DNA of 64,000 nt from Ceratothoa steindachneri (taxonomy: Eukaryota; Arthropoda; Malacostraca; Isopoda; Cymothoidae), in assembly GCA_963969495.1 (NCBI GenBank), contig OZ018331.1:145857845-145921844 (forward strand), given 5' to 3'. The stretch's first letter is position 1, and the number at the start of each line of letters is the position of its first letter. The position numbers were made by a program, and so were the translations under genes. Below, one piece after another: positions 1-11,905 of this stretch. The notes beneath the pieces are model-generated. The model saw nothing but the letters and a program-made list of their open reading frames with translations, was not told where the DNA came from and did not search any database.

Positions 1-589
1 ATCTTGTAAATGGTTGTTCACGCTTTTGAGGCGTTTAACCATGCATTTGCAAATCGGAGGGCCTAAAACTCATATGGAGAGCACGCACAACATCAATCTA
101 ACTTCGCCTGCCCTTAAGAGCTAAGCCATTAGCTGGAATCGAACATTAAAGTTGTTGTAAATATTCGACTCACCGGATTTGCTCGTTTCCTTTGACGTTA
201 CGCTTAAGCGAGGTGGAATTAATATCACCTAAAAACCGTTTTCTTTTCATTCAGCCTGATTCTAACTCCACCATACTTCAGCGGTAAGGGAGGATAGAAT
301 ACCTAAAGACGTTCCGAAGATGATCGAATAAGATCGGAAGCTCAGCAATTTAGTTTGGTTTTTAAAAAACGCATTTATTAAAAAGAGAGATGAATATAGG
401 ACAAGTGATCTACCATCTACAAGATGGACTAAAAAAGACAGTTAGAAGAATCGAAAGTTGGCAAAGGAAATTGACCAAGGCAAAATATACCATGGTCTTC
501 AACAAATTTGCATTCAAGAAAGACTGCTACCCTCACGGTATGACCTTGCTACCTGTTATACCTAAATCTTAATGTGAATTAAACCATCC

Positions 590-765
590 CTCTCCTACTT
601 CCTCATTGGTGATTTCTTGTTTTAGAGGCTGTCCTTTCTCTTTTAGTAGCTTATATATACCCTTATTATATTATTTCCTCTTGTAGTTATCTTTGAAAGT
701 GAACTTAATAGAGTTTGAAAGTACTTAGAAGCACCTTTGTCATTTTTGCTGCGGGACATTGCATT
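590..765 (+). repeat. Single arm of foldback module (copy A)
   Basis: This stretch resembles the right arm of the inverted-repeat module at 34205-34397. It shares the TGATTTCTTGTTTT block, the ATTATTTCCTCTTGTAG block, and a GAACTT stem followed by a TTTGAAAGTACTT-like segment, then a GCGGGACATTGCAT tail. No second inverted arm is found beside it, so it is a solo arm. Confidence 0.7.
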
Positions 766-1200
766 CATTGCAAACCTCACGTGCTACTTGTTGAGAGTGC
801 AAGAATTTCATTTATTTAGAATTAGATGCTTCGAAAAATTGCTTTTGGTGGAAATACACAATGGAATATTGCTTTTGTTACAGAGGCATCGGGTTTTTAC
901 TTTTGTATTCATAAGTAAGCTTGTGTTAGTCTATCTCTTCCATCATATTCTGCATTTACAAAATTACATAAACTTATTCACATTGTAAATTATATTTTCG
1001 TAGTAATAGAAATAAATATAATAAATATGTTACATCTAGGAAAAATAAATTTTACAATATTAGAACGTGTAAAAAAACCTAACTGGCCACATGTTGAGCA
1101 GGACTCCTACGCGTCAAAGAACACCATATAAGTTATGATACCGAATTTGTTTACTACAGTTTACATTATAGAATTGTACACACAGATTACACTTAAAATG

Positions 1201-1202
<2 letters not shown>

Positions 1203-1252
<50 letters not shown>
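1203..1252. repeat. (AT)25 microsatellite in copy A
   Basis: Uninterrupted 50-base AT dinucleotide run. The corresponding run in copy B (61261-61310) is also exactly 50 bases. Confidence 0.98.
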
Positions 1253-1255
<3 letters not shown>

Positions 1256-1293
1256 TTATGAATGCATTATAATCATTCGTCAAGTCTAGGCGT

Positions 1294-1477
1294 GATGATG
1301 AAATTACTGTACGATGTTTTTACCGTGCCACAAATTACCAGCGATTAAATTACCAGGGATGAAATTTCCATGCGATGAAATTACCAGCGATAAAATTACC
1401 CGCGATGAAAATTTCACGCGATATAAATTCATGCGATGAAATTACCACTGATGAAATCACCGACGATGAAATTATAG
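1294..1477 (+). repeat. Degenerate GATGAAATTACC array (copy A)
   Basis: About a dozen diverged units of roughly 13-17 bases, each built on GATGAAATT followed by ACC or TCC and a short variable part such as AGC or CGC. Unit length and sequence both vary, so this is a decayed minisatellite rather than a CRISPR array. The same ordered set of units is found inverted at 49751-49950, which makes this part of a dispersed element. It lies about 40 bases downstream of (AT)25. Confidence 0.85.
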
Positions 1478-2182
1478 GTAACCTTCACCAAGCCTGATGC
1501 ATAGCGGGTTAAGGGGCGGGTACAGTTTGATGGGGGATACTGAACAGGGTCTGAACAACATCACTCACCTCAACGCATTTGCTAAGAAATTTGGAGCTGA
1601 CGCGAAAGAACAAGGGCAATATAATCCCCCCTTAACATTCTACTTCTTTCTATCCGCAAGAATGGCCCTTATTATAATTTTAATTCGCTGTCAGTTTAAA
1701 CTCGAAATCTGCCATCATAAAATAGGTCTCCTGGAGTGAGTTTGGTTACTCGCTCGAAGGAAGTTTGAAGCAATTTGAGACAATTCCGGACATATGGCAA
1801 TCAAGGCTTCGATTATTCCTCACTGTTGTTTTTTTCGGGGAGTTCGAGGCTCCGGAAAAAGGATTTTCGGAAAGTGTAGAAGAAATAAGGCAAATTATTT
1901 CAAGGAAGAAGGAAATGGCGAGGAACAGTTGAAAGAAGGGGATAAAGAAAAACAAAGATGATAAAGAGATGGCAGATAAAGGAAGATAATGCAAACCTTG
2001 TTAGAATTAAATAAGGGGTAGTGTCCCTCTTCACGGATACTGAAGGCACATAAAGATGACCCCGACAGCCCCGGAGGTTTGTCCGCGATCGGTGGATGGT
2101 GTGCTGCTCGTATCTTGTAAAGGCCAGCCAGGGATACTGGAACCCTTCCTGGCTCAAGTGGGGGGGAGGCCCCCGTTCCGCG

Positions 2183-2506
2183 TCAGGTTATGTGAATATA
2201 AGTGCTACAATAGGGTGTACCATTACTCCTCGGCAGTGGTCCGGAACGGACGTAAGAGCGGATATGTTTTCTTAGAAGACAGGAATGGGAATGATAGCAT
2301 TGTTGCGATTGGATATTTGCAGGATGATGCGCGTGGAGAAATTTACCACGGGGGATGTAAAGAACAGCAGCGAGACTCGAAAGTAAGGACCAGAGTGCCA
2401 TTTTTCCACTTTTACTAACCTCACCACTTTTTTGACTCTTATTTTTCTCAAGTCTTCTGGAAATTCCCTCGTTGCTCTTTGCCTTTAAAATTTCCTTCGC
2501 CCTCAA
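2183..2506 (-). CDS. Hypothetical 107-residue open frame in copy A
   Basis: An open frame of 107 residues from an ATG, present at identical length in copy B (62241-62564) with about seven residue differences. I recognise no domain. The N-terminal half is lysine- and serine-rich and the C-terminal half has scattered cysteines and histidines. An overlapping plus-strand frame (2056-2418) is also open, so equal length in the two copies reflects low divergence and is not evidence of selection. No intron, promoter or polyadenylation signal can be argued. Probably non-coding. Confidence 0.12.
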   Translation of the reverse strand: MRAKEILKAKSNEGISRRLEKNKSQKSGEVSKSGKMALWSLLSSLAAVLYIPRGKFLHAHHPANIQSQQCYHSHSCLLRKHIRSYVRSGPLPRSNGTPYCSTYIHIT

Positions 2507-3941
2507 TCGCCGAATTTCAGTTTCAGTTTTGTTCTTCTATTTCTTCTTTTAAAAATGGAAACCATCGAAGGCAATTTTGAAAGAATCGGCGAAGAAATCG
2601 ATGAAAATGATGAAAGTGAAAATGTGAGGAAGATGAATGATAGAGAGACTAAAAATGGAGATAATTAGAGAGGTTAGAAAATAAGTGGCATTGCCGAAAA
2701 ATCGGCGCCGAGTCCGATACCATCAGGCAACTAACCACACCTGATGTTATTTAACTTCGTCCAAATTGGAAGCGGACAAAAAGAGAGAAGATTGGAAACT
2801 AGAGGCAGGATGTCGGTTCAGGAGCTGAGACGATATTTATAGAATTAAAAATAGAAGGATAAAACAGATGGACGGACTTTGTTTATCGGCATAACTGATG
2901 AGAACGAATAAAAAGATACCACAAAGAACAGAGGCAAATTCTCTCCTCAACGTCTTAAAGTTGAACGCGAAAATCATATGATTAATTCTGCAAATCCCGT
3001 TTAATGGTTGCACAAAAACGCAGGTTAGGAGAATTCAGGCGTTGTGGCTGCTGAGTATTAGACGTCTCCAAAAAAGACCTCTTTTTCTAGAAAAATGGGG
3101 CGGGGGCAATCTGAGTGTTGCGGCTTCTTCCTCTGGTCCACAGCTCACCCAAGTAGTCTCCTATTTCCAATTTTTGAGTTGTACCAGTACAAATATCTTC
3201 AGAAAATGATTTTTTTTAAATAATACCCACATACAGATTGTCCCCCTTCTTTATCCCCCAAGAAGGATTAATGTTCGTAACTTTGAGTTCAAGTTGATAA
3301 GAATGAATTTGGGGCCCTCGGTATTTAAGTTCGATGGGTTTATTTGCAACAAGAACGCCAAGCCACTTTTATTTCATTCCTTGCCACTACTTCTTAATTT
3401 CTTGTCTGTTTAATTACTCTTTTATTGGTTTCCACGAATGCCTTTCTCCTCCTCACCTGATAGAATGTGCCTTCTTTCGTGTTTGGTGGTTTCTTCAATA
3501 GTTGATCGAATTACTCTCTTCCAACATAGAGACTCTGCTTCTAGGATTAGAATATTTTCTTTCTATTTGCAATTTTGTATCCTCTCTTCTTTGTACTTAT
3601 CGTTCACTTCTCACTTTCACCCTTTCTTCTTTCCTTTGAACTAACCTCGAGTGGACCTTCAGATCTTTGGCGCTCGTAATTTTGTAAGTGAAAATGACCT
3701 TGCCTTAATACGAACTTAAGGAACATGACACTGCCTTAACCCTAGGAGAAGATGACCACATCTTTATCCTCCTAATCTAAGTGACCCGAACTTGTTACCC
3801 TAATTGCCTCATCGGCTTGGAAGAGGAAGAAAAATGGATTGATTATTAAGAAGAATGGAATCTTATTTAGTCGAAAGGAAGTTAATTCAAGAAAGAATAA
3901 TCGTTATAACACACAAATAAGTAAAACGATTGCAGAATAGA

Positions 3942-6148
3942 GAATGAAAGTAAAAAAGAACTATAAAAGATTAATATCACAAATCTCTCGCCCTCAAATA
4001 GCTACAGAACATCAGAAATCTAGAAATTAATATTTCTTAAGATTTTGAAACAGAAATTGCACCAGAAAAGTCTTTCTTCAGCGTCTCTGTTTAAGGATAA
4101 ATCATGGTTTTATTATGGGTATGTGAATAGAAAAAATATTTTAATTTTTAATTAATTATTTCTGCAAAATTTCAGAAAGTTGATCGTTCAAAAAGAATCG
4201 ATTCCCTTCTTTCGCTCAGTAACATTTTTCACCTTTGTTCCAGTCGTAGCGGGGCGGCTTTAATGGTCGTGCAACATTAATTGAAGCTTTTATTACGTCT
4301 ATGAAATTTTCAGTTTTACTTTTTGAGAGGAAGATACAAATTACGAACAATTAGTAGGAATTAACAGATCTTACGTGAATTAAACATTCGGGGCATAGGG
4401 AAAAGGACAGTAAAGGAAAAGGAAGGGGAGAAGAGCAAAACGGAACAAAATCCAATGTTCAAGTAGTAGAATTATCAGGATCCCAATTCTTCTGAGAACA
4501 GTTATAAAAGATTAGTATTAGGTTCACATAACGTGCCTGCGGTAGATGAGTAGCTTTTCTCTTACGCAGACTTATTTGTGTACGGTCGCTCTGTCATTTA
4601 TTGCTCCGCCCGATATCATCTTAAATTTATCTATATTCTAATATACAGTTTATTTAAATATTAAAAAAACGAGTTGATAAAATATTTATTGGTTATAACA
4701 TTCAAATTTTTAGGGGTGATGCTCCCATGCTAGTTTTATTAAAGAAAAGAAAAAAATCTCTAGAAATCTTTACTCCAATCTTAATGAAGAAATCTTCATT
4801 CAATCCAGGTTTCAATAAGGAAGAATCTTCAGAGTATTTCACTTCTTTAATTCTCGGTTAAAACAACTGAAATAAAACATGGTAATCCTGAATATAACAC
4901 AGGCCAAAGCAAAGCTATTGCAATACTACAGGAGGAGAAGGAATTAAAATTGTTTTTCTAGATTTTTAATTTGCATAGTAAATATCTGGTACGCAATTTT
5001 AGATTAAACGATAAAATTCATCATCATCTTTGCACTTTATACCGTACAGTTGCTACCTGTTACACACATCTCAGTGGCTAGATTCTTTTTCGTATATTCA
5101 GATGTACATACGAGGCCATACATCTTCCTAATTCCAAACTGCTAAGGTTCCAGCAATGCTTGTGACATACTAAGTGGCAGCCGGTGTATTAAAATATAAT
5201 CAGAAATACATATATTTAACTTTAATCGATTAGTCGAATGATTAGATTAATGATACAATCCTCAACCTTTTTTAGAATTTTGAAATGATTTTTTGTTTAT
5301 GTATCCACCATGAAAATTACGTCACACTGATATTTTTGCAGAGTTGAGCGCTAACTCGACTTGACTCGATTTTCGAGCTCTTTTCTTCGTTATAAAAAAT
5401 ATTTGTATTGACCCATTTGGACAAAATTGTTTATTAAAGGTTGCCTTACTCCTCTTTATAATTATTTATGTTTGTTTGTTTTTTCCTACTGAAGGGCATC
5501 GGATTGATTCTCATCTTATAGTTTTCGAAGACTCAGTAGGTTCATTTGGATTTGCTGTCTACTCATTTTAGCGAAGTGAAGTTAATGAAAAGGAAATAAG
5601 AAAACTAGTTCATAAAAAATAAATAATTTATAAAGGTTTTAAGTTTCGGTATAAACTTATTCATGATTTCTACAATTTTAGATCAGTAGAGGCATTTATT
5701 TAACTTGGCTCTGTATTCTGCAACCGCCGGTTTTATGTCGCATCAAATCGTAACTTCATCAGAAGATGCCAGATTTCGCCTCTTTAGTTCCTGAATATCG
5801 GTTTGCTTTGAACGATCGATTTTAGACTTAATAAAGGCACCAATGGTGAGATTGGGAGATGGAACCACCCATGGCCCCTCCATCCTTTGTAAACTACCAG
5901 ACATTGATACCAGAAAGGACTCTAGCTCCATGTTTAGCCATAATTGCTATCGAATCTGATTGATGTATCATTCATTCCGTTTCACATTAATATCAAGAAC
6001 TTTGCGACGTGAAGAAATCCAACCTCCTCAGTGTAGATCTCTGATAACATTATTATGGCAGTTAAATTCCCTTTCAATGAGAAATTCATATATTTTGCGT
6101 TAATTCATACGGCCATTTGAGCATATATCTCAGAATTAAATCTTTCTT
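3942..6148. other. No recognisable feature
   Basis: AT-rich unique-looking DNA after the duplicated block. Short open frames only; a 62-residue frame at 5743-5931 (minus) matches nothing I know. No repeat structure seen. Confidence 0.5.
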
Positions 6149-6152
6149 TTAA

Positions 6153-6650
6153 CCCTTTAGTGACTGGTCTTCTTAGTTCCCATGGTCAAAATTGATTGAA
6201 ATCTGACTAAGAAAGTCTTATTATAGCCACTATTAATATGATATTGCCAATACCTTGAAAAAAATTATTTACTGTAGGTTTTGAACATTTTTCCAAAATG
6301 GGAACGTAGGACACTTCAGGGGTACTTTTTAGAGGAAAAAGGTTTAAAAAAAGGAATAATTGTTTTTATATATATTTAATTCCATTCAAAAACTATTTTC
6401 ACATTTTTATAATGTATATGTGGCTCTCATATATATGTGACATATAGTGTATAATATAGTTTATATATATATATATATATATATACTATGATTCGTACTA
6501 ATAAAAAACGACCTTTTTGAGCTTGTTTTCCTGACGAAATAGATATAATGAAATTATAAAATAAATATAGAGTAGATATATGTAACTAGTAAAGAAAAAG
6601 AATCTTTTTATTTTATAATAATGCTCATTAATCAATTTATCATGCTATTA

Positions 6651-6686
<36 letters not shown>

Positions 6687-7413
6687 TATGTAGGCAAAAT
6701 ATATCGTGCAACTTTGGTGAAGACAAAATCTATTTTTTTAAGTATAATTTATTCCTATGAAACCATGTACTGGATGTAAATATACATATGAATTTATAAC
6801 CATTAATAAACGAAAACACTACTTTTGCTTTTATAGTTAAGTTATAATGATGAATTTAGTTACAGGTCATCCATAAAATAAAATGAGCTCTGCGTATCAA
6901 ATCCTATTTGATATATATTTACTGCTTATGATAAATGTCCCTGCCTTCTATCTTATGCATTCTTTTGTTGCACTTCTTGCACTGAAGCCTGGTGTTCAGT
7001 GAACATATATACATCTATCTTGCATTGCTGGTACCAGAATGTGATTGATTCCATCAAATCTTGAGCCTATGCATGCCGGAGCATTTGTCCGTTTTTAGGA
7101 GCGTTCTCACTATTTCTTGTGTGAACTGTAGGTAAGTCATATTCGTGGAAAGGTTTATATGCTGGCAAAATCGGTATGCTGCTATCGTATCCATATTCTG
7201 AATGTGTGAAAGCAAATTCCACTACCATTTTTTTAGGTTTTAAGCGTGGTCGATAGGAAGATAATGAACTATCAAAGACATCTACCCGACCTATTCCTTT
7301 ATTATACATACTAATTAAATGGGGTTGCCTAATTACTGAATTAAGCTGAACATTGCACTTAAAAGTCATTTAAAAGTTATGTTCAATAAATAGGAACGTT
7401 GGACAGTAAAGGG
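6153..7413 (-). mobile_element. Decayed piggyBac element with TTAA target sites
   Basis: TTAA stands directly outside both ends (6149-6152 and 7414-7417), followed inward by CCCTTTA at the left and its complement TAAAGGG at the right, the hallmark of piggyBac insertion. The element is 1261 bases, about half of a full piggyBac, so much of the transposase is missing. A sub-terminal block near 6300 (GGAACGTAGGACA) resembles the right-end sequence GGAACGTTGGACA, like the internal repeats of piggyBac ends. Two (AT)n tracts (about 6463-6484 and 6654-6680) lie inside. Confidence 0.85.
6905..7369 (-). pseudogene. piggyBac transposase fragment, C-terminal part
   Basis: The minus-strand frame at 7067-7369 contains QPHLISMYNKGIGRVDVFD followed by SSYRPRLKPKK. 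This matches the family pattern QP..I..YN..MGGVD..D......R...KWW around the last catalytic aspartate. Downstream (7065-6905) the frame gives RFDGINH and then CKKCNKRMH, like the family's RYDG.H motif and C-terminal cysteine-rich finger. The tryptophans after KK are lost, one glycine of MGGVD is changed, and frames shift. The N-terminal and first catalytic regions are absent. It lies between the TTAA-flanked ends and cannot encode a working enzyme. Confidence 0.85.
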
Positions 7414-7417
7414 TTAA

Positions 7418-10024
7418 ATCAATTTTCTGCAGATTCAATTTTTTCTTGAAACTGGGTATAATTGTAGTACATTCATTGTTATTTCCAATGTGATATGTGT
7501 TGTGGAAGTGTTTTAAGTGTACAGATCCTTGTTAAAATGGATTGTGCCAATGACACATTCTAACTCCCCTTATTACTTTTTATTTTTGTTTCTTGCTGAT
7601 CATTTACCTGAAATTTACATAAAATTTGGACTGAACCCTTTTTATTTTGTTAAATAAAATTACGCTGCTCATTTGGTTCTTTAATTTACAATAAAATACA
7701 TAAACTTTACTATTTCGGATAAAAGAAGGCAAAAAGTCAACAGTGAAAGCCTACAGAAATACGAAGACTTAGTTTGGTTATGTAGAATCTGCGCAAAAAA
7801 ACATAAGAGATAGCCTTTGTTAAGACTAAGAAAAATATAACAATTAGAGCCTGAAGAAATATTTCGTTATAAAGCATTCGGTTTCACTTAAGTGCAAGTC
7901 TTTACCTAAGCATTTCGGGTTTTAGGTATGCAGTTATGTTCTATCCAAGTTTTATTTCATATTTGTGAACAGAGAAGTAATGATTCAATAAAGATGTTCA
8001 GATTTAAAAACCTGAACCATTATAAAAATAAAAATAAAGAAAGTACATCAAAATACATCAATGCCACAAAGTTCGTTGAAAGGAATCAAGGATTTTAAGT
8101 ATGATCTCTTTCTGAGAATAGTAAATAATCAAACTGCCAATTAACGAATCCTCTATAAAATAATCTCGAAAATGCTAAAAAACTAGAGGACAACAAAAAT
8201 CTATGGGAATCATAAAACTGACAAACCCGCAAACCCTTTCCAACATAAAAAAACCCCTTCATTCATAAAATGATTTTAACATGAGTTGAAATATAAAACT
8301 CCAAAGGGTTTCAAAGATAGGACTCCCAAACAATCGTCGAGGATGGCTCAAGGTGAAGCGAGACGATCAAGTTAAACTGAAGCCCCAAAATGGCACGACA
8401 CCGTTGATGTCAAAATTGGTCGTTATAGTCCGGTCAATTTTCCCTTATGAGAAGGAAGGTAAAGTCAAACAACTTCTTAAAGAGACGTTATGGGGAAAAT
8501 GCTCTTTTCCATGGAAGAGCAAGGTTTTATGGCAATTTTGATGACGCTCCAGTGTTTGGCAGAGGAGGAACAGGTCTTATCCCTCGGAATAATTGAGAAT
8601 AGCTCTCATACACGCGAGGCTCGCACACAAATCTAACACCCATTGTTTTGGCTCAATTGTACTTGTGTCTGGCGTGTTATGAAAAAATATTCGTGTCTTG
8701 TTCAAGGAAATTATGCTTTTAAAATTGCAAATTATAGATAATGAAACAGTGGTAATAATCACAAATACCAGAAGAGCAGGAAAGCGAAAAAAGAAAGTAA
8801 TACATAACGAAGTAAAAAATGGAACTTTTAAAAATAATAATACAAAAAGGCAAGGAAATATTTAGAAAGTTCACAGTAAGAAAGTAGAGAACAACTTGTC
8901 AACCACATAGCACGAGGAGCAGGATGGGGACAAGAGAAACTGCTTCCGAGTGCTTCAACGAAAGCAAACCAAAGGGACGAGGACCCGTAAAAGACATTAA
9001 GAACAACAAAATATTAACTTAAAACAACCGAATTATGACTCATAACTGATTTTAAAACATTAGCCTGATTAAGATACACGAAAGAGGCAAAATAAGATTA
9101 AACAAAAAAACAAAAGAAGTAAAAGATAAAAATAACATCTAAAGCAAATAAAAAGTCAGAAAACAACATATATAAGATGAACTGTTAGGATAAAAGTATT
9201 TGAAAATAACAGGCAAATAAAGAATCATGAAGAACAAAGAAAACATGCAAAAACTATGGCTTACCAGCTTTAAGAGTAATAAAAATGGTCTCAACGATTC
9301 GAAAGCCTAAATACACAAACACAGCAGATTACAAAGCAAAATCGTAACCAAAACAAACATACATTTTACCTATTATTCACTTCTCTTTTAACTCTAAATA
9401 TAACTAAGCTGTCAGAGATTTGCGTGACAATTGACTTCAAGCCTCACACTCTCTGCAATTTCTCTCTATTATTTTTTCAATCGGTCTCTCCTCCATGGGC
9501 CAAAGATGGACCAAAAAAGAAATAAGAAAACACCCCGTTTCTGATCCCATGTTATACTGTAGTTCCAATGACTACTTAGGGCAAATTTTGTCTTTGGCTT
9601 TATTTCTTACTTACTATCCTTGCCTTTTCCTCTTCCTCTACCTCTCATCACTTCTACAATGCTCTTTCCCTCAGACCTACCGAAGGTCAATTGAAAGGAG
9701 TTTTGTGTGACAAATGGGGATGACCGTAGCTCCAAATCCCTCTCGCATCGTTGCTCCCTCTTAGAGGACCAGGGTGGGGAAGAGGAGCACGGTGATCAGT
9801 ATCATTCACTCCACTCTCACTATCCTTTTAACTTCATCTCACTTTACTGGGGGCAATCAGAACTGACTTCCTGTATCGGAAAAGCCAGTTCGGTTTTTGT
9901 ATTTAACTTCAAGTGGTGACCCAATCGATAACTTGCAAGGATGACCCTTATTTGAGGTAGAAAGGATATTTACTCAGGTTTCCTTAGGTCGAAGAGTGAT
10001 TCCTATCCAAATAATTTACTCTTG
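7418..10024. other. No recognisable feature
   Basis: A-rich to about 9.4 kb, then pyrimidine-rich to about 9.9 kb. Short open frames at 8353-8541, 9495-9710 and 9707-9919 lack domain signals and are not supported as genes. Confidence 0.5.
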
Positions 10025-10310
10025 GTCTTAGTTTTTAGTCGCGGGCGAATCTATATCTGACTAAGTCTGTTGGTCGGTCATTCAGTCGGTGTCCATTTTG
10101 CTTTGTTATTTTGTTACCTTCTCGGCCGATTCTAACGGGATTTGGAATTCATATGTTGTTTTTCATTCTTCTTTGAATGATATAATTGCCAAGGTCTTCC
10201 CTCAGTTAGTCCGGTAATTATTGAAAGTTTTGTAGGTCGTAACGTCCTAAATCAGAATAAGTGATAGCAAGCGACTTTTTGGTCATTAGAACTTGTTCTG
10301 ATCCATGCTT
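10025..10310 (+). repeat. Dispersed repeat family R1, copy 1
   Basis: Begins with TTTTTAGTCGCGGGCGAATC, runs through CGGCCGATTCTAACG and TATAATTGCCAAGGTC, and ends near GACTTTTTGGTCATTAGAAC. The same ordered blocks occur at 10990-11515, 33266-33520, 35341-35478 and 44948-45117. No coding capacity or terminal inverted repeats seen; class unknown. Confidence 0.75.
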
Positions 10311-10867
10311 GTTTTCTAGCCCAAAAGGCAAAGGTAAATCTTTCATGAGAATATTTCTATATTCGTAAAAAAAAATCCTCAAAAGTTTTCTTTTCCATAT
10401 AAAATTGCTTTTAAATGCAAACATCACCCTTATATAAAAGGCCGTGCGTTAATTTTAATAAATTTTTTAAGGTTTACGATTTGTCATCATCACTGACTGT
10501 ATAATCTAAGAAGGTGATTTTTTGAAGTAGTTGAATAATAATTTCATGACTTATGTTTTTTTTATCAAAGTTATTTCTAATAATTCTTTTATAATATCAA
10601 AAAACAAAATGGTGAATTTCAGAAATAAATATAATTATCGAAATTTTGTGAATTTTTTAAAACCCAAAGAAATTACAAATGGTGAAGTTCACCAAATTTA
10701 TTTTTATATATCTTCTTCTATAACTATATTTTAGCACCGTGATATTTTGAAAAGGGGGAAAATTTAGTTAAAAGTTCCTTTTAAAATTATTATACTTGGC
10801 AAAGTTCAGAAAATTTCTAAAAATTTAACTATGATTGCTTTTTTTAGATTTTAAGTTTTAATCTCAG

Positions 10868-10916
10868 TAACCAAGCGCAAGCTCCCCCGTAGGCGGGAGT
10901 GGCGAAGCCCTTGTCC
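10868..10916 (+). repeat. GC-rich hairpin, left member of inverted pair
   Basis: GCAAGCTCCCCCGTAGGCGGG followed by AGTGGCGAAGC-like sequence forms a short local hairpin (CTCCC with GGGAG). A related block lies inverted at 12092-12150. The pair brackets the exon-like segment and an R1 copy, so they may be ends of one element of about 1.3 kb. Confidence 0.5.
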
Positions 10917-10989
10917 GGGTTTCATTATTATTTCATTACAACTGTAAACTTGAGATGTCGTTAAATGACAGCGATGATGATATCCATAT

Positions 10990-11515
10990 TTATTTTTTGT
11001 CGCGGGCAACTTTATATCTCTCTATGACGGTCGGTTCCCGTTTTACTTTTCGGGGGTGTGGGGTAGTTATAACATTGTAAATATTCGGCTGATTCTTACA
11101 GAATTTGAAACCCTTATGTTATTTTATATTCTTCTTCAAATTATATAACCTCCAAGTTTATCGCGAAGTTACCCCTCGAACTATTGCGTTTTGGGAATAA
11201 CATCATAACTCTTCTGCTGATTCTAACGAAATTTGAAACCTAATTTTGTTTTACATTCTCTTTCAAAAAATATAATTACCAAAGTGCTCCCAAGGTTAGC
11301 CGGGAAATTATTTGGCAAAAATATCATAACTATTTGGCCGATTCTAATAAAATTTGAAACCCTTATCTTTCTTTGCATTCTTTTTCTAATGCTATAATTG
11401 CAAAGGTTCTCCCAAGGTTAGTCAGGGGATTATTGAAAGTTTTGCAGGTCGCAAGGTCATAAATTCGAATGAGTGAGAGCACCCGACCTTTGTCAACAGA
11501 CCTTGTTTTTTAACT
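10990..11515 (+). repeat. Dispersed repeat family R1, copy 2, with three internal subunits
   Basis: Same start (TCGCGGGC) and same end (GACC..TTGT..CAGACCTTGTTTTT) as the other R1 copies, but with three tandem diverged subunits. Each has GATTCT.A....ATTTGAAACC, starting near 11089, 11217 and 11338 (periods about 128 and 121 bases). Other copies carry one or two subunits, so copy number inside the element varies. Confidence 0.75.
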
Positions 11516-11905
11516 CTTAAATATTGAATCCTCATCATTACACCCCGTGCGGATGCGTAGAGCTTGTGGCCGCGGATTCTGTCAATGGTGTCGTTGGCTA
11601 TTGTTCCACGAGTAAGCCTGACGCAATCTATTTTAGCGTGGAAGCACTGGCGCATGAATATTTCCCCCACGAACTTCACTGCGGAGACTGATTCCCACTC
11701 AAACAGGAAACCGCAGTCCTCTCCACACTCACAACCTCTCACCCGCCCTTGCAGACATTGGAATCCAGAATGCATCATCTCATCAGCCCGCTTGGTCTGG
11801 CTCCTCAGGAGCTCAATTACACTGAAAATGCTCTAAGGGTCGTGGGGGCAGCCGTGCTTCTCCACCGCAACAAGGGGACGATCGAGGAGAAGATATTGAA
11901 TAACA
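11422..11905 (-). pseudogene. Exon-like unknown reading frame
   Basis: A minus-strand frame of 118 residues (11778 to 11422). It extends upstream in frame to about 11905 through VIELLRSQTKR and, past one in-frame TAG, VIQYLLLDRPLVAVEKHGC. The composition is protein-like and markedly less AT-rich than its surroundings, with paired cysteines (GCECGEDCG) and a well-mixed residue set. I do not recognise the family. The 3-prime end overlaps an R1 repeat, so its last 30 or so codons are probably not coding. It may be an exon of a broken host gene or the coding part of an element bounded by the inverted hairpins at 10868 and 12150. The stop at HDP*SIF argues it is now dead. Confidence 0.35.

Larger units (their letters stand above)
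1..3941 (+). repeat. Direct long duplication, copy A (truncated by window edge)
   Basis: This stretch matches 60144-64000 in the same orientation almost base for base. Position 1 aligns with 60144 and position 3941 with 64000. Most of the 84-base change in offset comes from one gap: roughly bases 579-663 are absent from copy B. Differences are scattered substitutions and one-base indels, few in the 1.3-1.5 kb part and more elsewhere, by eye a few per cent at most. The copy contains (AT)25, a GATGAAATT array, a foldback arm and several short open frames with no recognisable product. Both true ends may lie outside the window, so I cannot say whether this is a transposon, a tandem segmental duplication or an assembly artefact. 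Confidence 0.95.

Noticed and set aside
1294..1477. CRISPR-like periodic array
   Set aside because: Units are degenerate and of variable length with no constant spacer size, it occurs three times in dispersed form, and the window is eukaryotic.
2056..2418. 120-residue plus-strand frame in the duplicated block as a gene
   Set aside because: In copy B the start moves and the N terminus differs by frameshift, and it overlaps an equally open minus frame; no domain recognised.
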